Positions 16,126 through 24,915 of a stretch of 42,642 nucleotides of DNA are shown piece after piece (positions within the stretch are counted from its first letter, which is position 1; the number at the start of each line of letters is the position of its first letter). Made by a program: the position numbers and the translations under genes. Location of the stretch: the NCBI GenBank assembly GCA_041191405.1, contig JBEEOW010000030.1:1-42642 (forward strand), written 5' to 3'. Below the pieces are notes generated by a model that ran no database searches, was not told the origin of the DNA, and saw only the letters and a list, made by a program, of their open reading frames with translations. Origin of the DNA: JBEEOW01 sp041191405 (GTDB taxonomy: Bacteria; Bacteroidota; Bacteroidia; Cytophagales; UBA9547).

Positions 16126-16763
16126 TTACGGAATTCCTATAGGTTTCTTATAGTTTTTATTTTTTCTTGTGATATTAATGTCATCCTTAATATCCTCTTT
16201 TAATCTGCTAAATTCTAATTCACTTATTTTACAACCATTTATAAAACTAAGTTTTCGTTAAAAATTGCACAATCATAATCAAGATTATCAATATCTAAAA
16301 CATGGAATGTTAAACTTTTTATCTTTAAAAATCCATTACAAGAACCTCCTGCTGGAGAGTCATAGAAAATTGAATCATTAATAATTTGATAAAACGAATT
16401 TTTAAAATAACATTCATACTTTCTTTCATTTATTGGTTTGGCTATAACTGAAAGAAAATCAGCTTTTTCAATAATTCTATAAACTTAAAAATCATCTTTG
16501 TAAAAATTATTTATTCGTACAAAAGATTTAAAATCAATATTTTGTAAAGTATCACCATTAGGTTTTGAGATAAACACAGGCACACTTAGCTTTACTTTGT
16601 TATCAAGATTATTATTTACACTTCCAACAAATTCTGTATAAAAGTACTTTCCAGTCTTTTCATCTTTGTAAAAGCCAGAAAGATAATAATCTAGATTAAA
16701 AAATAATGTAATTAGAAATATAACAATTAGTAGAAAAACAGATGTAAATATTAGCTTTTTCAA
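16126..16763 (-). pseudogene. Broken gene for a small membrane-anchored protein
   Basis: The intact frame from 16763 gives 92 residues with one N-terminal membrane helix (FTSVFLLIVIFLITLFF), then an in-frame TAA at 16485-16487. The same frame stays open past that stop for about 81 codons (reading VYRIIEKADFLSV onward), until TAA at 16239-16241. Near 16247-16262 the neighbouring frame takes over (SFINGCKISELEF onward) and runs to TAA at 16126-16128, ending KKPIGIP. One nonsense change and one frameshift therefore split a protein of roughly 210 residues. I do not recognise the family. Sequencing error could explain one lesion but hardly both. Confidence 0.68.
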
Positions 16764-16796
16764 ATTCTCTTTTAATAAATTTACATAAATTAAAAA

Positions 16797-18518
16797 TCAA
16801 TACCAAACCCCAACAACTAATTTTTGTTGAATAATTTCGGCGTTGGGTTTTACAATTTCGGTGAGAATGATGTAATTTCCTTGAGGTAAAAGTTCGTTAT
16901 TTTCATCGCTTCCATCCCATATAAATGAATTATCTGCTCCTAAAATGGTGTTTGTAATTAGTTTATTTTTTACAATTCCTGAAAGTGAAAAGATACTTAT
17001 CCGACATTGAGCACCTTGATAATCGCCTGAAATATTGATATTTACAAAATCATGTCGTGCATCATTATTGGGGCTAACCACATTGTTACTCAAACTTATT
17101 CCTGTATTTTGCTGCAAATTTAATGATTGAGAATTTTCAAAACCTGGCGTTCCTTTATAATGAGATGCAGCACTTAGCCAATTCGTTTGAAATGATAACT
17201 TATGCTTTTCTACTTTTTCTAAAGCATAAGATTCGGTTTTATCCAAAGCTGCATTATGCATTGATGATGAATAGGTTAAACTATCAATCATCAAATCACC
17301 AAACTTTATGAATATTGTTCCTTCGTCGTTATTCATTGAAGGTAAAGCTTTTACTTGAACTAAATTTACAGCTTTTGAATAATTCAATTTTACCCAATCT
17401 GCATTTTCAGTTAAACAAACATATTGATTTGATTGCAAAACTAGTGTAAAATCTAACCTAAGAAATTCATTTTTACTATTTTGTATTTTCAATTTATTTA
17501 TTTCAATTGGGTACTGCGAATTGTTGTACAGTTCAATATAATCATAACCTCCTGAAATTGGGTCTGTTAAAATTTCATTCAACAAAATATCTCCTTGTTT
17601 TATAAAATGGTTTATAAGTTTGATATTAAAACTTGTATCATTTCCTGATAAATCACTTAAATTATTAATCAGCAAAGTATCTTCAAAATCGTCAAGGGAA
17701 TTATTATCAATATTTATATTGCTTGAATCTTGATTTGTTTGAACAGATAAGACATTTGTTTTATTAAACTTTAATTGTGTTGAACTTGTGTTTATTGGTT
17801 CAGAATATTTTAACACAAGACGTTTATTATCAATAAAATAATAAGATTTTACAAATGCAGGTTTTGTATCTGGAACATATTCTTTTGCACTACAAGTAAT
17901 AATGGAATGCTTGCCGAAAAATGAAACTGTAGATTGCTTTACAAACCAAGCCATACTAACGCCCGCAGTTACATTGTTTGCTACAAAATTGCCTTCATTT
18001 ACCCAAGTGTTAGCTTCTTGTTTAGTTGACAGTTGAAAAATGTTATTAAAAAGCGTTAATTTAAGTTGTAATCTATTTTTGGATGAGGAATATTGACTTC
18101 TACCATTGATACCATCAATAACTTTAGTAATCGTTCCTTGAGGATTATTATAAAACAAGGAAATTTCGTCGTCCGTCCCTCCTATTCTAACAAAATATCC
18201 ATTGGCTTTTGAAATATCATTTTCCGAAGCGTTAAGCCACCAATCTACATAATTGGCAGAGGAGGTTGAAAATCTTAATTCGAGCTCTGCAAACCATTCC
18301 ATTTGGGGCAAATTTTGAATTGGAGTTGTAATTACAAAACTTGCATTAACAATATTGTTTGTACTTTGAATTCCGGCACCAGTTGTTTTCCACGAAAGTG
18401 TATCTCCTTTCCAAATTGATGAAGAAAATATATTGAAGCTAAAATCTTCTTCAATAGTTTGTGCAAATGCAGTTTGGCAACTTAGGCTAAAGAGTAGTAT
18501 GAATAAAAAACGAAACAT
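16797..18518 (-). CDS. Secreted lamin-tail-domain protein with T9SS-like C-terminus
   Basis: A 573-residue exported protein (signal peptide ending in CQTAFAQ). The N-terminal 200 residues look like a jelly-roll, concanavalin-like beta domain (NGYFVRIGGTDDEISLFY). Residues about 312-430 are a lamin tail domain (ILLNEILTDPISGGYDYIEL). The last 95 residues (SPNNDARHDFVNI, then IFSLSGIV, WDGSDENNELLPQGNYII) match the gliding-motility-associated or FlgD-like C-terminal domain used as a type IX secretion signal. It is therefore likely delivered to the cell surface or outside. Its function is unknown. The upstream region carries a cagtaat-type word repeat. Confidence 0.83.
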   Translation of the reverse strand: MFRFLFILLFSLSCQTAFAQTIEEDFSFNIFSSSIWKGDTLSWKTTGAGIQSTNNIVNASFVITTPIQNLPQMEWFAELELRFSTSSANYVDWWLNASENDISKANGYFVRIGGTDDEISLFYNNPQGTITKVIDGINGRSQYSSSKNRLQLKLTLFNNIFQLSTKQEANTWVNEGNFVANNVTAGVSMAWFVKQSTVSFFGKHSIITCSAKEYVPDTKPAFVKSYYFIDNKRLVLKYSEPINTSSTQLKFNKTNVLSVQTNQDSSNINIDNNSLDDFEDTLLINNLSDLSGNDTSFNIKLINHFIKQGDILLNEILTDPISGGYDYIELYNNSQYPIEINKLKIQNSKNEFLRLDFTLVLQSNQYVCLTENADWVKLNYSKAVNLVQVKALPSMNNDEGTIFIKFGDLMIDSLTYSSSMHNAALDKTESYALEKVEKHKLSFQTNWLSAASHYKGTPGFENSQSLNLQQNTGISLSNNVVSPNNDARHDFVNINISGDYQGAQCRISIFSLSGIVKNKLITNTILGADNSFIWDGSDENNELLPQGNYIILTEIVKPNAEIIQQKLVVGVWY

Positions 18519-18527
18519 GGTTTTGGT

Positions 18528-18572
18528 TTTCGGTTTTCAGTAATCAGTAATCAGTTTTCAGTTATCGGTGTT
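18528..18572. repeat. Word-repeat (cagtaat/cagtttt type) before the lamin-tail gene
   Basis: Tandem degenerate copies of CAGTAAT and CAGTTTT lie within 10 bases of the lamin-tail start codon, so they fall in its 5-prime untranslated region. Confidence 0.55.
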
Positions 18573-18663
18573 AAGTTATTTAGATTTAAAGTTATCCAAT
18601 AACATTTTCCTAAATCAAAAACTATGTACCAAATGTGGTTAAAGAATATTTTACCTTAAAAAT

Positions 18664-18688
18664 AAAAAAGGGGCTAAAAAGCCCCTTT
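18664..18688 (-). terminator. Rho-independent terminator after secG
   Basis: AAAGGGGCT (18667-18675) pairs with AGCCCCTTT (18680-18688) around a 4-base loop, with a T run on the minus strand. It begins 4 bases past the secG stop and closes the miaB-secG operon. Confidence 0.92.
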
Positions 18689-18691
18689 GAA

Positions 18692-19045
18692 TTATTTCTT
18701 AGTTGTATCTGCTTTAGCTGCAGGTTGACTTTGCTGAATTCCAGCTCCGGCACCAGCACCAGCTTCGATAGCCTTGTCAATGTTCACACTGTTTGGCACA
18801 CCGTTTTCGTTTACACCATTTTTATCAACTAAAAAACTAGTAGATAAACAAAGTACTACTAAAATGATAACTAAAGTCCAAGTTGTTTTTTCTAAAATGT
18901 CACCTGAACGAGATACCCCAAATACTTGAGATGTTGCTCCGCCACCCATTGGGCCACCAGCTCCACCTTTTGAGTTTTGAGCTAATACTGATATTACAAT
19001 TAATATCGAAACGAAAATAATAAGACCGATTACAAAACCTAACAT
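18692..19045 (-). CDS. secG: Preprotein translocase subunit SecG
   Basis: A 117-residue protein with two membrane helices: residues 2-22, and about 55-73 after the loop. Between them lie the SecG hallmarks LAQNSKGG and the TSQVFGVSRSGDILEKTTW segment. The C-terminal tail of about 40 residues is Ala/Gly/Gln-rich (EAGAGAGAGIQQ), longer than E. coli SecG but common in this phylum. SecG joins SecYE in the inner membrane and assists SecA-driven export. Its ATG shares one base with the stop of the preceding gene (TAATG), so translation is probably coupled. Confidence 0.93.
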   Translation of the reverse strand: MLGFVIGLIIFVSILIVISVLAQNSKGGAGGPMGGGATSQVFGVSRSGDILEKTTWTLVIILVVLCLSTSFLVDKNGVNENGVPNSVNIDKAIEAGAGAGAGIQQSQPAAKADTTKK

Positions 19046-20511
19046 TATAACTCTGTTTTTAATTTTTGGATAATTTCTTCAAAATAAAGCTTTTTATCTG
19101 AATTTTTCAAACTTAATTTCTCATACATTTCAATTGCTGACAAAATTTTTCCTTGTTTGTATAAAATATTTGCCAATGTTTCTGAAATAATTTTTTCGTC
19201 AAGCTTGGTATGTTTCAATGAAAGATCCTCATTATTAGCTTTTAAGCCATTCATTTCTAACTTCGAAATCTTAGAAATACTTGGTCTGAGCTTAATAAAT
19301 TTGTCTATCAAATCTTCTTCAGCAATTCGTTTATTTTCTGTATTTTTTTTCTTTTTCTTCTCTTTATTTATTGCGAGAAGATAATCTAACACTAAATCGG
19401 TACTCAAATGCTCCTCTCCTTCGTGGTGTGAAGTGATATCACCGTACCTACTATTCTCAATAATATTCTCTAAATCTTGATGAATTTGTAGATTTTTAAA
19501 CTGAAATATTTTTTCTTCTGGCTCTGCTTGTGCAATTATTTCTTCTACAATAGCAGGTTCAGTTTCTTCAATTTCTTGATTTACCTCTGCTATTAATTCA
19601 TCAATTTTTTCCTCAATACTTTCCTCCTTTGGTTCCTCTAAAATTTCTTCTTCATCTGGAATTTCAGATAAATCAACCTCTTCAATAGTATCATCAATCA
19701 CAAATGGAATAATTCGAGCCGAAATTTCTTCTAACTCTCTTTTTTCCAATTCTTTCATTGCTTCTAATCTAATAAATCGAAGTTGTTTCAAATTAAAGGC
19801 AACTTCCTCAGCCAAATGTGGAATATTTGCAGGAAGTGGAACTATGTTTTCCTCAACTACAAGCGGAACTATATTTTCTTCACTAAGTTCAACTTCATCA
19901 ATTGATTCGGTGATTTCTTCTTCAATTGGTTTTTCTAATTGAATTTCATCCGTTGAAACATTGTTTTCGACTTCAATATTATCAATTAATGCAGTACTAC
20001 TTATTTCAACCTCAATTGTATTTTCTAATTCACTTTCTTGTTGATTTTCAATATTTAATTCATCAGAGACATTTTCTAATTCAAGAATCTCAATTTCAGG
20101 TTTAACTAAAGTTTCTTCTTCAACTGCAGACTCAATTTCAACAAGTATTTCTTCTTCAACTTGAGCAATTTCAACTACATTTTCAATTGGTAATTGAATA
20201 ATATTTTCTTGAAATGTATTTTCTTCAACAGAAATATGCTCAGGTAAATTTAATGGTGATGAATTATCGGCAATAACCTGATTTTCATTGATTAAAGCTT
20301 TTAAAACTGCTCTATTACCTGCGAATACTGCGGCAGTTTTAAGTTTTTGGTAAGCATGCATTGAACCTGCATTTGAACTTGCCTTTGCTAAAAGTAAATA
20401 CGCAGTTTGACTATATGGAAAAGCATCAATCACCTTCTCAATATCAGCAATGTTACTTTGCTGTAATTGGGATGGGGACTTTATTAATGATATAAATTGA
20501 TGTCTATCCAT
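19045..20511 (-). CDS. Glu-rich helical-repeat protein upstream of secG
   Basis: A 488-residue cytosolic-looking protein with no signal peptide. Residues 1-85 form TPR-like helices (VIDAFPYSQTAYLLLAKASS). Residues about 95-345 are a long, very acidic low-complexity region (IEVE/EEI repeats), probably disordered. The C-terminal 110 residues (IDKFIKLRPSISK, then ISETLANILYKQGKILSAIEMYEKLSLK) form a final TPR that I know from Bacteroidota homologs in the same position next to secG. Function is unknown. A long perfect hairpin (20536-20600) separates it from lptE. Confidence 0.78.
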   Translation of the reverse strand: MDRHQFISLIKSPSQLQQSNIADIEKVIDAFPYSQTAYLLLAKASSNAGSMHAYQKLKTAAVFAGNRAVLKALINENQVIADNSSPLNLPEHISVEENTFQENIIQLPIENVVEIAQVEEEILVEIESAVEEETLVKPEIEILELENVSDELNIENQQESELENTIEVEISSTALIDNIEVENNVSTDEIQLEKPIEEEITESIDEVELSEENIVPLVVEENIVPLPANIPHLAEEVAFNLKQLRFIRLEAMKELEKRELEEISARIIPFVIDDTIEEVDLSEIPDEEEILEEPKEESIEEKIDELIAEVNQEIEETEPAIVEEIIAQAEPEEKIFQFKNLQIHQDLENIIENSRYGDITSHHEGEEHLSTDLVLDYLLAINKEKKKKKNTENKRIAEEDLIDKFIKLRPSISKISKLEMNGLKANNEDLSLKHTKLDEKIISETLANILYKQGKILSAIEMYEKLSLKNSDKKLYFEEIIQKLKTEL

Positions 20512-20523
20512 TTGTTAATGAGG

Positions 20524-20603
20524 GTGTAAGTTGATAGTTAAGGGTTAAGAGTAAAGAGTTTAATAAAAAACACTAAACTCTGTACTCTTAACCCTTAACT
20601 AAC
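20524..20603. repeat. Long word-repeat hairpin between lptE and the Glu-rich gene
   Basis: AGTTAAGGGTTAAGAGTA (20536-20553) pairs without a mismatch with TACTCTTAACCCTTAACT (20583-20600). After a one-base interruption a further 8 pairs follow (20555-20562 with 20574-20581), leaving an 11-base loop. The words are those of the 6217-6313 repeat. Confidence 0.85.
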
Positions 20604-21119
20604 TTACCAAGTTGCTACGGTTTTATTAAATACGTTCAGTTCAATTTTATCCAAGATACAATTAATCATTGTATTTTCAACTTGATTCAATGTTTTAGTG
20701 TTTTCGAAGTCGCAAAAATCGCTAAATTGTTGATCTTTAAAACTTTGTTTTTCGTCTTTGGTATTGGTATAATCTAATTTTAAACGAATAGTTAACCTGT
20801 TTTGTGCCGATTGATTGTTAGATGTTGGAGCGATAGACGAAACATCGTAACCAACCATACTACCAGAAATTTGAATATCTCCGCCACTATTTACTAATCT
20901 TAAATTAGTGTTTTGAAGAAAATAAGTTCTTAGTCTGTCAGTAACTAGCTGTGCGGCATAAGGTGGAGCCCCTGTTTCAAGGGAAATATTTGCCACAGAA
21001 ATAGTTTTTACATCAGGAGACAGGTTTATACCCGAAAGAGAGTAAATTCCGCATGCTGTTAAACACATTGACATAAAGCCAATTAATACTATATAGATTG
21101 ATTTACTCTTCAATTTCAT
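20604..21119 (-). CDS. lptE: LptE-like LPS assembly lipoprotein
   Basis: A 171-residue lipoprotein (lipobox LTAC, C23) with GIYSLSG directly after the cysteine and a VKTISV strand, as in Bacteroidota LptE proteins. LptE plugs the LptD barrel and helps place lipopolysaccharide in the outer membrane. The gene overlaps the end of the sigma-54 activator gene by 17 bases, so the two are translated from one message. The annotation rests on the family pattern and the conserved gene order; sequence similarity to E. coli LptE would be low. Confidence 0.82.
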   Translation of the reverse strand: MKLKSKSIYIVLIGFMSMCLTACGIYSLSGINLSPDVKTISVANISLETGAPPYAAQLVTDRLRTYFLQNTNLRLVNSGGDIQISGSMVGYDVSSIAPTSNNQSAQNRLTIRLKLDYTNTKDEKQSFKDQQFSDFCDFENTKTLNQVENTMINCILDKIELNVFNKTVATW

Positions 21120-22431
21120 ATTGTTTTATTTTGCGATAAAGTGTACGCTCCGAGATACCTAAATCTTGAGCAGCATACTTTCTTTTATTCAAGTTTTTCT
21201 TTAAAGCTTTGATAATTAAATCTTTTTCTTGCTCTTCGAGCGATAATGAAGCATTAACTGGCTCAGCATTAAAAACTTCTATTTTGCTAATATCTATGGT
21301 ATTATTATCAATCGAATGTGCATTTGAAGTGGTTACTACACTTGGCGAATGTGCCTGTGTTGGATTGGCTTCAATAAGTAAATGTGGGGCAACTGAAGTA
21401 TTAGTATTAAATGATTGATTTGGAACAAATTCAGAACTAATATTTTGAAACAAATCTTTATGCTCATTGATGATTTGTTCGTTTAATTGTCCGTTTGTAA
21501 TAAGCTCATAAACAAGCTTTTTAAGCTCATTCATGTCTTTTTTCATATCAAACAGGATTTGGTACAACAAATCTCTTTCTGAAAAATCTTTTGAGCCACC
21601 ATTCTCTGTTTTTATTAAACCAGTATTTTTATTTGGTGCCGATTTAGGTAAATATTTCAAAAAACTGATTTCGTCAATTTCTCTATTTAACTCTAATACA
21701 GATATTTGCTCAACTAAATTTTTTAACTGACGGATATTTCCAGGGAAAGGATATTGTAATAAATATTCTTTTGCTGCAGGTAATAACTTAACTGGTTTTA
21801 TATGGTATTTTTCAGAAAAATCAGATGCAAACTTTCTGAATAACAAATCAATATCATCGCCACGCTCACGCAAAGGTGGTACATATATTGGCACTGTATT
21901 CAAACGATAATATAAATCTTCTCTAAATTTTCGTTTTTCTACGGCTTCAATCAAGTTAACATTTGATGCAGCAACTACACGTACATCTGTTTTTTGTACT
22001 TTTGATGAACCTACACGAATAAATTCACCATTTTCGAGTACACGCAACAAACGAGCTTGTGTACCAAGTGGCATCTCTCCTATTTCATCTAAAAAAATAG
22101 TTCCTCCCGAAGTTACTTCAAAATAACCTTTTCGGGCATCACTTGCTCCTGTGAATGAACCTTTTTCGTGTCCAAATAACTCAGAATCAATTGTTCCTTC
22201 GGGAATAGCACCGCAGTTGATGGCAATAAATTGTCCGTGCTTACGATGACTAAGTTGATGAATAATTTTTGAAAATGATTCTTTACCACTTCCACTTTCG
22301 CCACTAATAAGCACAGTCATATCAGTAGTTGCCACTTGCATGGCTACTTCAATAGCATAATTGAGTTGAGGAGAATTTCCTACAATCCCAAATCGTTGCT
22401 TTGCACTTTGTAATTCAGCGGGTGTAATCAT
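21103..22431 (-). CDS. Sigma-54-dependent activator without a receiver domain
   Basis: A 442-residue protein that begins almost directly with an AAA+ domain: Walker A GESGSGKE (44-51), sigma-54 contact loop GSFTGA (91-96), Walker B GGTIFLDEIGEM (109-120) and arginine finger region around PPLRERGDD. A variable, Ser/Asn-rich linker (about 265-390) follows, then a Fis-type helix-turn-helix at the end (ISERTLYRKIKQ). There is no N-terminal receiver or sensor domain, so control must come from the linker, a partner or expression level. It starts 12 bases after miaB and overlaps lptE, a placement common in the phylum. It may control envelope genes, but no target is shown here. Confidence 0.92.
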   Translation of the reverse strand: MITPAELQSAKQRFGIVGNSPQLNYAIEVAMQVATTDMTVLISGESGSGKESFSKIIHQLSHRKHGQFIAINCGAIPEGTIDSELFGHEKGSFTGASDARKGYFEVTSGGTIFLDEIGEMPLGTQARLLRVLENGEFIRVGSSKVQKTDVRVVAASNVNLIEAVEKRKFREDLYYRLNTVPIYVPPLRERGDDIDLLFRKFASDFSEKYHIKPVKLLPAAKEYLLQYPFPGNIRQLKNLVEQISVLELNREIDEISFLKYLPKSAPNKNTGLIKTENGGSKDFSERDLLYQILFDMKKDMNELKKLVYELITNGQLNEQIINEHKDLFQNISSEFVPNQSFNTNTSVAPHLLIEANPTQAHSPSVVTTSNAHSIDNNTIDISKIEVFNAEPVNASLSLEEQEKDLIIKALKKNLNKRKYAAQDLGISERTLYRKIKQYEIEE

Positions 22432-22443
22432 TTTGAAATAAAA

Positions 22444-23874
22444 TTATTCTACTATTTCACCAAATAAAGTTCCTACACTACAATGTGTTACATGCACATT
22501 CACGTAGTCGCCAATTTTACTATTTCCTTTATCAAAAATTACCATTTGGTATTGAGAGTTTCTTCCGCAATACTGTTGATCTGATTTTTTAGATAAACTC
22601 TCAATTAATACTTTATGAACTTTGCCTACTGCTTCTTGATTAATTTCTAAAGAAATTCTTCGTTCAGTAGCCTGAATTTCAGATAGTCTGCGTTTTTTAA
22701 CATCCTCAGAAACATCATCTACTAATTTGTTAGCAGCTGGAGTACCTGGGCGTTCAGAATATGAGAACATGTATGCATAAGCATAACGAACTTCTTCGTA
22801 CAATGAAATTGAATCTTTGTGTTCTTCCTCAGTTTCTGAGCAAAAACCTGCAATTAAATCTGTAGAAATTACACATTCACCTTCTAAAATTTCACGAATA
22901 GCTTTTACTCTACCCATATACCACTCACGAGTATAGGTTCTATTCATTAATTTAAGAATTCTGTCATTACCACTTTGTGCAGGTAAATGTATGTATTTGC
23001 AGATGTTTTCGTACTTTTTCATTGCATAAAGTACTTCATCTGTAATATCTTTTGGATGCGAAGTGAAAAAACGAACCCTTAACAATGGACTCACATCAGC
23101 AACTAAAGTCAATAATTTGGCAAAATTTACGTGTTCACTTCCGTCTTCAGATGTCCATTTATAGCTATCTACATTTTGACCTAATAAAGTAACTTCTCTA
23201 AAACCGTTTTCAAACAAGCCTTTTGCTTCTTCCACAATTGAGTGTGCATCACGACTACGTTCACGACCACGAGTATAAGGCACCACGCAGAATGAACACA
23301 TATTATCGCAACCACGCATAATTGAAATAAAGGCAGTTACGCCATTACTATTGATACGAACAGGTGTAATATCAGCATAAGTTTCTTCACGAGAAAGGAA
23401 TACATTTACAGCTTTATCGCCACCATCCACTTGATTTATAAGCTCAGGTAATGATTTATATGCATCTGGTCCAACAACCATATCAACCAAACGTTCTTCT
23501 TCAAGCAATTTAGCTTTTACACGTTCCGCCATACAGCCAAGCACACCAATAATTAAATTTGGGTTTTTCTTTTTCAAAACCGAGAAAGCATTTAAACGAT
23601 TTCTAACTTTCGTTTCAGCATTTTCACGGATTGAACAAGTATTTAAAAAAATCACATCAGCCGATTCGTAATTACTGGTTGTACCAAAACCCATATCGTG
23701 CATGATAGAAGTTACAATTTCGCTGTCAGAAAAATTCATTTGACAACCATAGCTTTCTATATACAACTTCCTTTGATTCAACTGATTATTCTCTTCAGAA
23801 ATACGAGCCAACTCACAAGCTTCTTTATCAGTTTCTTTTTTGATAATATCTATATCGGTAATTATGCTATCCAT
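22444..23874 (-). CDS. miaB: tRNA-2-methylthio-N6-dimethylallyladenosine synthase MiaB
   Basis: With the ATG at 23874 the product is 476 residues. It has an N-terminal UPF0004 domain with cluster cysteines C44, C80 and C114 (SYGCQMN, NTCSIRENAE, GCMAE), a radical SAM domain with C189-X3-C193-X2-C196 (RGCDNMCSFC), and a C-terminal TRAM domain. It adds a methylthio group to i6A37 in tRNAs, the product of MiaA, whose gene is at 33549. The frame opens further upstream to a codon at 23907, but a -7 element at 23892-23899 lies inside that extension, so the inner ATG is chosen. It leads the operon that ends with secG. Confidence 0.95.
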   Translation of the reverse strand: MDSIITDIDIIKKETDKEACELARISEENNQLNQRKLYIESYGCQMNFSDSEIVTSIMHDMGFGTTSNYESADVIFLNTCSIRENAETKVRNRLNAFSVLKKKNPNLIIGVLGCMAERVKAKLLEEERLVDMVVGPDAYKSLPELINQVDGGDKAVNVFLSREETYADITPVRINSNGVTAFISIMRGCDNMCSFCVVPYTRGRERSRDAHSIVEEAKGLFENGFREVTLLGQNVDSYKWTSEDGSEHVNFAKLLTLVADVSPLLRVRFFTSHPKDITDEVLYAMKKYENICKYIHLPAQSGNDRILKLMNRTYTREWYMGRVKAIREILEGECVISTDLIAGFCSETEEEHKDSISLYEEVRYAYAYMFSYSERPGTPAANKLVDDVSEDVKKRRLSEIQATERRISLEINQEAVGKVHKVLIESLSKKSDQQYCGRNSQYQMVIFDKGNSKIGDYVNVHVTHCSVGTLFGEIVE

Positions 23875-23891
23875 AGTATTTTTAGATACTA

Positions 23892-23899
23892 CAAATATA
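23892..23899 (-). promoter_or_regulatory. -7 element before miaB
   Basis: On the minus strand this reads TATATTTG, an exact TAnnTTTG match. It lies 17 bases before the ATG at 23874 and so decides the start in favour of that codon. Confidence 0.55.
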
Positions 23900-23962
23900 A
23901 TTAACAATGCACAATTAAAAAACGGATTTGAATATTATACTGCAATTTTGTCAGTGTTTGGG

Positions 23963-23997
23963 TTGAGAGTTTAAAGTTTAGGGTTTAGAGTTTAGCG
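23963..23997. repeat. Word-repeat (gagttta type) upstream of miaB
   Basis: Degenerate tandem copies of GAGTTTA/AGTTTAG (ttgagagtttaaagtttagg and on). It is a single-sided copy with no facing arm nearby. Confidence 0.55.
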
Positions 23998-24202
23998 TAA
24001 AAAATGTATAAATATGTTTAATAAATGCATATACTATGTTTAAATATTTCACATCAATACTTCTATTTTAATGTCTAAATACGGTTTGTAGTTTTGCTCA
24101 AAATAAAGATACAACAAATTTAAAACAACGTTTTTATGAGTTTCAATTTTATGCTAAATGTTTAAATAATCAATTATAAAGTTTAAAAAAATAACTAAAT
24201 AC

Positions 24203-24787
24203 CTACTTCACCAATAACTCAACATCACACACTTTTTCTTCACAAAAAGTAAACTTAACTACTACATTTTCATCCGTTAAAAAAGAAACGTCTTTTATTT
24301 TATAATTTTCATAATTTGCAGTTCCCTCCCCTAGTGAGTCAGCGAATGCTTGAAGCGACATATTATCAAATTTGTTTTCATTGTAAAATGTACGAACCAT
24401 TTTAAATGGTTTTTCTTTTGAGTTTTTCCAAATTCTAGCATCAAAATCTTGGTAAAAATTACCATAACTTGTTGCTTCACGAGCCTGAAATCCAAGCAAT
24501 AACAGCAACAATGACACTAGTATTGTTGATGATACCATCCACACTTTGGTTCGTAATTTAAAAGTGTAATACCAGCCAATTCCTTCAAGAACAAGTAAAA
24601 TGAAAAACATAACACATTCTCTTTGCAAGAAATAAATTTCATTTAAAATATTATCCACACTTGCGCCCCAATTTGCACCCCAAATTAAATAATGTATAGA
24701 ATAATATGCACCTAACTGAAATACAGTCAATAATGCACTTATAATAATATCAAATTTTATATTTTTCGGTGTAGCTTCTTTTAACAT
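24203..24787 (-). CDS. Hypothetical membrane protein, three helices
   Basis: A 194-residue protein from the ATG at 24787; the frame also allows a TTG at 24814, which would add nine residues (VRFFIKPI). Three membrane helices lie near residues 16-36, 56-76 and 82-102, followed by a soluble C-terminal domain of about 90 residues (FYQDFDARIWKNSKEKPFK) that ends VKFTFCEEKVCDVELLVK, with two cysteines that could pair. I do not recognise it. It stands alone between miaB and uup on the same strand. Confidence 0.68.
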   Translation of the reverse strand: MLKEATPKNIKFDIIISALLTVFQLGAYYSIHYLIWGANWGASVDNILNEIYFLQRECVMFFILLVLEGIGWYYTFKLRTKVWMVSSTILVSLLLLLLGFQAREATSYGNFYQDFDARIWKNSKEKPFKMVRTFYNENKFDNMSLQAFADSLGEGTANYENYKIKDVSFLTDENVVVKFTFCEEKVCDVELLVK

Positions 24788-24881
24788 AATTGGTTTTATA
24801 AAAAAACGAACCAACTATTGCTAATTGATTCGATTTTGATTAATAATAATACTTTTAAAGTAAAAATAATTACAAAATATT

Positions 24882-24914
24882 AGTCTTGAGTCTTATGTCT
24901 TAAATCTTCAGACT
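24882..24914. repeat. Word-repeat (agtctta type) after uup
   Basis: Degenerate copies of GTCTTGA/GTCTTAA/TCTTCAG abut the uup stop codon. The same words, on the opposite strand, occur at 29307-29330. Confidence 0.55.
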
Positions 24915-24915
24915 T

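Larger units (their letters stand above)
23875..24202. other. Intergenic region before miaB
   Basis: Holds the miaB -7 element and a gagttta-type word repeat (23963-23997). The remainder (about 23998-24202) is AT-rich and shows no gene, hairpin or clear motif. Confidence 0.6.

Noticed and set aside
20524..20603. Possible CRISPR-like array or tandem repeat locus
   Set aside because: The words are short and drifting and the copies face each other; there are no uniform repeats and spacers and no cas genes.
23875..23907. Upstream extension of miaB
   Set aside because: A TAnnTTTG element lies inside the extension, and the ATG at 23874 fits the family start better.
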